From: Ciona intestinalis
Taxonomy: Eukaryota > Chordata > Ascidiacea > Phlebobranchia > Cionidae
Direction of reading: 5' to 3'
DNA: 64,000 nt
NCBI RefSeq assembly: GCF_000224145.3
Contig: NC_020166.2
Coordinates: 217,888 to 281,887, forward strand
The first letter of the stretch is position 1, and the number at the start of each line of letters is the position of its first letter. The notes beneath the pieces are model-generated. The model was not told the origin of the DNA, ran no database searches, and saw only the letters and a list, made by a program, of their open reading frames with translations. This document shows positions 58,773 through 64,000 of the stretch, piece after piece. The translations under genes were made by a program, and so were the position numbers.

Positions 58773-61700
58773 ATGACCATGTCGGTTTCGGGTAGTTTAG
58801 AAAACATTGCAGACCACGAGGACGAAGCAGAAAAGAAATGGAGACCTACGTTGAAAGGGAATCTTATAATACTTGGACTATTAGTCGTGTACTTGCTGTT
58901 TAACCTGTTGGGCGCGTACATCTTCGTTATAATCGAGAGGCAGCCGAGTGTTTCTAAAGTCAATTGGTTCACCGAATTAAAAGATCATTTCGTCAGCAAC
59001 CACAGCTCGTGTCTGTCTCGCGATGAAGTGGAAATGTTTGTTCAGGTGAAACGTTTTCCATTTTTACTAAAAATCACTAAAATAATGTTCTAAAACTTTT
59101 TAACGAAAAAAATCGCTGAAATTATGTTATAAAAAAATGTTTTGACGCAAAAGTGTTTTGACGCAAAAATGTTTTGACGCAAAAGTGTTTTGACGCAAAA
59201 ATGTTTTGACGCAAAAATGTTTTGACGCAAAAAACGCAAATATTTTCATCGTTGGGCAACTTCCTAATACAACTTGCTTTTGGTATTTATTTCCGTGACC
59301 GAATTGGAAGCTTGATTTTACTACCACTTTGTGGGTGTATTTATGCGTATACTTGGTGAAGACTTAGCAGCAATTGCTTCAACCCACGTTTACTAACGGG
59401 TTGTCCGAATTATTAGCTACACGAAAAAAGAAAAACAAATTATCGCCTACAGTTATTTTCATGTTTGGTAACTCGTAAGCTATAGCACGAGGTGTATGAA
59501 ACAGAACACCCGTGTTATAACGACTGTCTTTGCCCCGCCATGCGAGGATAAATAAGTTACATACGTGGTAACTCGTAAGCGGGCACGAGGTGTATGAAAC
59601 AAAACACCCGTGTTACAACGACTGTCGTAACGATAAGTTACATCTATTCACCCTTTTAATTCTGATAGTATTTTTTCTCAGAACATTGAACTAGCGTTAG
59701 AGGATGGGGCAAGCATAGTTGGAAATGTTAGCACTCTGGTTGTGGAAGATCCCTGGACCCTCCAGAGCGCTTTCTTACTTGCTTTTACTATTGCAAGTAC
59801 AATAGGCAAGTGAAGATATAGTAATGTGGGGGAAAATGGGACACCTTTAGCACATAATATTTAAATGTACTGGCCATGTTTTTAACAATTAACAACGGTC
59901 TGTGGGAGCCGTGATAATACGTTTTTTTAATCCTTTAAATGTTCTTTGTTTACTACCGAATAAGACGAGAAAATAGACCGAAAGGGTGTCCCATCTTCCC
60001 CCACCCTACTTTTTTCGGTGTAGGCTATGCTAGTTATTTAGGTTTAACTCTTTGACGGCTAGATTCCTTTTAAACAACAACCTGTAGCCAGTTATTCTCA
60101 CTAAATAGGATTTTTGACCAAAACTTTGTTTAGAAAGTTTGTGCAGCAATAGATTATCTTCAAATGACATTTATGTAACTTGTAGTAGGACCCCCAAGTA
60201 TAACAAAAGGGTTTGACTAGAGTAAACTAAACTAGTAAAGTACTCTCTGGTTTGACGTCTTTTAACAGCATAATAATTATTTTTCGTTGGTATGCAATTT
60301 TAACATCCGAGGCAAAATACACGTTAAAGGCCTATGATAATATTACTGTAATAATCGTTTCGTTTATACAGGTTATGGTGTGTTGACACCAGCGACACCT
60401 GGCGGGCAAGTTTTTTGCATCTTTTTCGCCCTACTGTCGATACCTTTTACTGGTTTGTTGGCAGCTAAGATGGGGAACGTGATGGCGTATCATATCGAAC
60501 AAGTAAGAACAAGTTTTATCATTTTATATTATTTTGAGTGGTGAGCAAACTATAACAGTTTCTCTTGAGTTACAGCTTCGCTTTTTATTTGATCTATGAA
60601 TGAATGTATGTAACTTACTTATCCTCGCATGGCGGGGCAACGACAGCTGTTATAACGCGGGTGTTGTGTTCCATACACCTCGTGCCCGCTTACGAGTTAC
60701 CACATATGTAACTTACTTATCCTCGCATGGCGGGGCAACGACAGCTGTTATAACGCGGGTGTTCCGTTTCATACACCTCGTGCCCGCTTACGAGTTACCA
60801 CGTATGTAACTTATTTTTGCGTTGCGGTAACGTATATTCGTTATACCACGGGTGTTCTGTTTCATACCCTGCAGATAGTGAGGCTGTATTAAGCAGTTTT
60901 ACAGCGCGTAACGATTGCTGGTCACTAATGGGTTGTCCAAATTATCAGCCATATAAAAGAAATCCCCCCAAAAAATAAAAGTCGCCCACAAAGCAACATA
61001 CGTGGTAACTCGTAAGCTGGTACGAGGTGTATGAACACCCCTGTTATAACGACTGTCGTTTTCCGGCCACGAGGGGATAAAGTAAGTTACATTCATTGTC
61101 GCTCCTTTTCCTCCAGGAAATAAATAAATGCATTAGTGCCCTTGACTAGAAATAACAGTTCTTTGGAACTGCTTTTTAAAACAGCATAAAGTTTACGTTT
61201 TAGGTTGCGAACCGACTTATTGCAAGATTCCCGAAGGCGAAAGTTTTGAGCGTCGTATTCACATTCGTGGTTGGTATTTTACTCCATGTTGCGCTTCCAA
61301 GTATTTTGCTGTTTTTCGTCTCCAACGAGGAAGGTTGGAGTTACATTGAATGTCTCTACACGGTGTTTATCACACTAACTACTGTCGGATTCGGCGATTT
61401 TGTTCCAGGTATGTATTTTACAAGGGCGGGGTAAGATGGGACACCTTTTCAATCATTTTCTCGTTCCATTTGGTAACAAACAAAGAACTTTTTTATAATT
61501 TTGTAACTGTATCCTCGCGACTCCAAAAGAGCGTTGTTAATTGTTTAAAACACGACCAGAATGTTTGGATATTATCTGCTGAACGTGTTATGTCATTGTT
61601 ATGTCAACACTTCAATGTATAGTTGTATTAAGCGTAGACTTAAACGTTTTACAAGTTATATAGTAGGATGGAGAAGATGGGACACCTTTTCGTTCTATTT

Positions 61701-62421
61701 CATCGTCCTACTTGGTAGTAAACTAACGATAATTACAGAATTATAAAAGCGTATCCTCGTGACCCAAAAATACCGTTGTAAACTGTCCAAAACATGATTA
61801 GGAAGTATGAGTTTGAGGTGCTAACGGTATCCCATCTTACCCCACAGAACTATACCACGAATTTACAAGTTAATTTGGTCACGTGGTCGTCACGCGTAAC
61901 AGTTCTACTGTTTTCTTGTTCAGAAAAGATTTGACGTATTAAGGTGGCTGTACACAGTATCCGGAATTCGTCCGTTTTATTTGTTTTTTTTTTCACTGCC
62001 GCATGCGGAACTCGGTAATGGGTTTGCATACGATTTCGCATGCCGGATACTGTGTACAGCCACCTTTACGCCGTATATTAGATGACCAGCTGTACATTAA
62101 GCATACTTATTTTAATTCTACAGATCCAACTTATTACATTAAATGCGATTTATTCGTGTTGTACTTTGACCAAGTGGGGCCCCATACAACGTTCTCACTT
62201 ATTTTAATTCTACAGATCCGAGCAGTCATGGCGGCATGTATACAACACTATTGGTCACAATATGGGTGATCGCTGGGTTGGCTTGGTTCGCAACAATATT
62301 CAGTTTGATTGCAACTATCATGTCGGCGAGAGCGAAAAGCTTTAGGCGAACTATGACGACGAAGAAAACGAATATAATTAACCGTGGGTGGAATTTAAAT
62401 TACTATAGGTCAACATTTTGA
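58773..62421 (+). CDS. Two-pore-domain potassium (K2P) channel
   Basis: A background potassium leak channel of the plasma membrane. Exons 58773-59045, 59682-59805, 60372-60502, 61204-61408 and 62216-62421 (TGA) give 312 residues. M1 is NLIILGLLVVYLLFNLLGAY. The extracellular cap has Asn-linked sites NHS and NVS and a Cys. The first filter is TIGYG (about 131-135), the second VGFGD (about 237-241); M2, M3 and M4 (LVTIWVIAGLAWFATIFSLI) are all present. The first filter is split between exons 2 and 3 in its Gly codon, and that donor is GC rather than GT (ATAG then GCAAGT). The filter contexts resemble TALK/TREK-type channels from memory, but the subfamily is not settled. The C tail is short and basic. 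Confidence 0.9.
59136..59233 (+). repeat. Short tandem repeat, TGTTTTGACGCAAAAA unit
   Basis: About six units of 16-17 bases in K2P intron 1. Confidence 0.9.
59385..59650 (+). repeat. SINE body and two tail units
   Basis: In K2P intron 1. Confidence 0.75.
59817..60014 (+). mobile_element. MITE 12 bases after the GC donor of K2P exon 2
   Basis: Both ends recognisable. Confidence 0.85.
60597..60870 (-). repeat. SINE-tail tandem array (~3 units)
   Basis: In K2P intron 3; faces the next copy as an inverted pair. Confidence 0.8.
60917..61102 (+). repeat. SINE body and one tail unit
   Basis: In inverted orientation to 60597-60870, so the intron could fold into a large hairpin. Confidence 0.75.
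61421..61590 (-). mobile_element. MITE, right end lost
   Basis: CTAAAAGAG-type subfamily (CCAAAAGAGCGTTG), 13 bases after a K2P exon. Confidence 0.75.
61659..61852 (-). mobile_element. MITE, both ends present
   Basis: In K2P intron 4. Confidence 0.85.
61939..62068. mobile_element. Second copy of the AAGGTGGCTG palindromic element
   Basis: Flanked by TTA on both sides; lies in K2P intron 4. Confidence 0.8.
62124..62215 (+). other. Duplicated acceptor before the last K2P exon
   Basis: The block ACTTATTTTAATTCTACAGA occurs at 62105-62124 and again at 62197-62216, so two acceptors lie 92 bases apart. Use of the first would read DPTYYIKCDLFVLYF and then leave the conserved frame, removing M4. 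The second acceptor gives the normal channel. Confidence 0.65.
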
Positions 62422-62497
62422 AACTCATTTTTTAAGTGGTTGGAGGGCGATTATAACGCGTATGTTGAATGCATTGTATGTATAATACACGAAAAAA

Positions 62498-62503
62498 AAT
62501 AAA
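62498..62503 (+). terminator. Polyadenylation signal AATAAA of the K2P gene
   Basis: A canonical hexamer about 77 bases after the stop codon. Confidence 0.5.
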
Positions 62504-62931
62504 CGTATAATACACGAAATTGTTCAGGGAAGCAGCACGTTTGTAAATATTTAACTTTACAACTTAAAGTTAGACAGTAGAGTAAAATGCTTTCAACAGG
62601 GCATGAATTATAACCTTACATTGCAATAAATACTGAAAACAAATATTGTAAACATAACAAAAAAAGGTCTTGTTTTTTTAGATGTAAAGCGAAAAACCGA
62701 ACTATACTGAATATTTTAGTTGTAAAGATACTTTTTTTCTTATTTAGGAGTGAAGCGAAAAAATGTTAATCCTGGAAAATCTTCTCTTTCCACAAAAATA
62801 CACACAGAAGGAAACATTGGCGACTATTGATTTTGATTTAGAAACGATTTTAATTATTTTGCTTGGCAAGCTAAAAAGTGACAGACTGCTTGATTTAAAA
62901 AAGACAATTTTTATTGCGATTTATTACAGAA

Positions 62932-63185
62932 TGTAACTTACTTCATCCTTGCATGGCAGGGCATCGACTGTCGTTATAACACGGGTGTTCTATTTCATAC
63001 ACCTCGTGCTTGTTTACGAGTAACCATGTGTGTAACTTTGTGGGTGATTGTTTTTATATATGGCTGATAATTTGGACAACCCATTAGTGACCACTGGGTT
63101 GGAGCAAATGCCGTTAAGTGTCTTGCTCAATGTCATAAACGGCCACAACGAATTATGTCACAGCGACGAGTCTCGAACCCATAAA
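62932..63185 (-). repeat. SINE tail, body and partial head
   Basis: Lies downstream of the K2P gene. Confidence 0.75.
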
Positions 63186-63751
63186 TTATGGTTAGAGACA
63201 GAAGCTTACTGCTGTGCTATAATTCGTAGTAAATGCTGCATCCGGTTTGTTTGGGTCCACTAAACAAAATCAAGTGAAAAATAAAGTTTCTTTTATATAT
63301 ATACCATATTGCCTGTTATATAATCGTCTATTGTTTAAATACGTTCATTTAAGGTTGCAGAGAATTTACTTCAAGTCGTGTTAAGGCCGTTAAGGCATGA
63401 GGCATTTTTTTCATATCATTAAATATTATCTTTGGAGTTACCCGATTTCTTAATTATAAATTATCTCCTCGCGAGAATTGCTCAATTAAAATTTTAGTAA
63501 AAATTTTAGTGACTATCAAAATTAAGAGACGGAAAAAAGATATGAATAAATACAAATTACAAAGTAGAATTTTTTGTACAAGGTTCGCAAAAGAAAAGAT
63601 TGAAAAAAAAAGAAGAAACAAAGAAAGGGTATAAATTGGAAAACGGATAGAAAAAAAGTAATATTAATGTTTTCTAGTGGTTACACGTATAACACAGTAA
63701 AGTAATTATCGTAACGTTTTCCCGTTAACGATACATATCAATCTCACTCAG

Positions 63752-64000
63752 TAATTTTATTTTTTTATTAATCCCACCCAGCAATTTTATTTTTTTATTA
63801 ACCCCACCCAGTAATTTTATTTTTTTTATTAATCCCACCCAGTAATTTTATTTTTTATTAATCCCACCCAGTAATTTTATTTTTTTATTAATCCCACCCA
63901 GTAATTTTATTTTTTTATTAATCCCACCCAGTAATTTTATTTTTTTTTATTAATCCCACCCAGTAATTTTATTTTTTATTAATCCCACCCAGTAATTTTA
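63752..64000 (+). repeat. Tandem array, ~28-bp CCCACCCAGTAATTTTATTT unit
   Basis: About nine units differing mainly in T-run length; the array continues past the window. Confidence 0.95.

Larger units (their letters stand above)
62422..64000. other. Downstream region, no gene seen
   Basis: Contains a poly(A) signal, a minus-strand SINE at 62932-63185, AT-rich unique sequence at 63190-63740, and a tandem array that runs off the end. Confidence 0.6.

Overview
This is intron-rich animal DNA. It carries five recognisable or well-supported multi-exon genes plus one orphan, packed with short non-autonomous repeats. The compact genes, the gene content and two very abundant short repeat families (a ~195-bp TA-flanked inverted-repeat MITE and a tRNA-headed SINE) suggest an ascidian tunicate, most likely Ciona. 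That species call is inference from memory of such sequences. Six N runs mark assembly gaps, nearly all inside repeats.

Layout: (1) 199-12873 (+), the 3' part of an ATAD2-type AAA ATPase/bromodomain gene whose second AAA region is missing, probably in the 7865-8364 gap. (2) 12874-16928, intergenic repeats with a hAT transposase remnant. (3) 16929-19260 (+), a four-exon orphan of 235 codons. (4) 21608-27520 (-), a class A GPCR with one exon duplicated around a gap. (5) 31274-44660 (+), a 16-exon secreted GH31 glycosidase of 743 codons. It matches bacterial sulfoquinovosidase (YihQ) along most of its length and keeps the residues that grip the sulfonate. (6) 45674-55733 (+), DNAJC3/P58IPK, with a phase-matched second TPR exon and a long alternative last exon. 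The two alternative C termini both end in KDEL-type ER-retrieval tetrapeptides (HDEF and HEEL). (7) 58773-62421 (+), a two-pore-domain potassium channel whose first selectivity filter is split by a GC-AG intron and whose last acceptor is duplicated. (8) 62422-64000, repeats, running into a tandem array that leaves the window.

The genes are functionally unrelated neighbours: chromatin, signalling, sugar digestion, ER folding and membrane excitability. I see no operon. Splice phases were checked by hand for every exon listed and are consistent, apart from one unresolved GPCR junction. The most interesting points are the animal sulfoquinovosidase-like enzyme, the DNAJC3 alternative exons, a recurrent pattern of tiny duplications at splice-site edges, and SINE tails expanded into ~98-bp tandem arrays inside introns.
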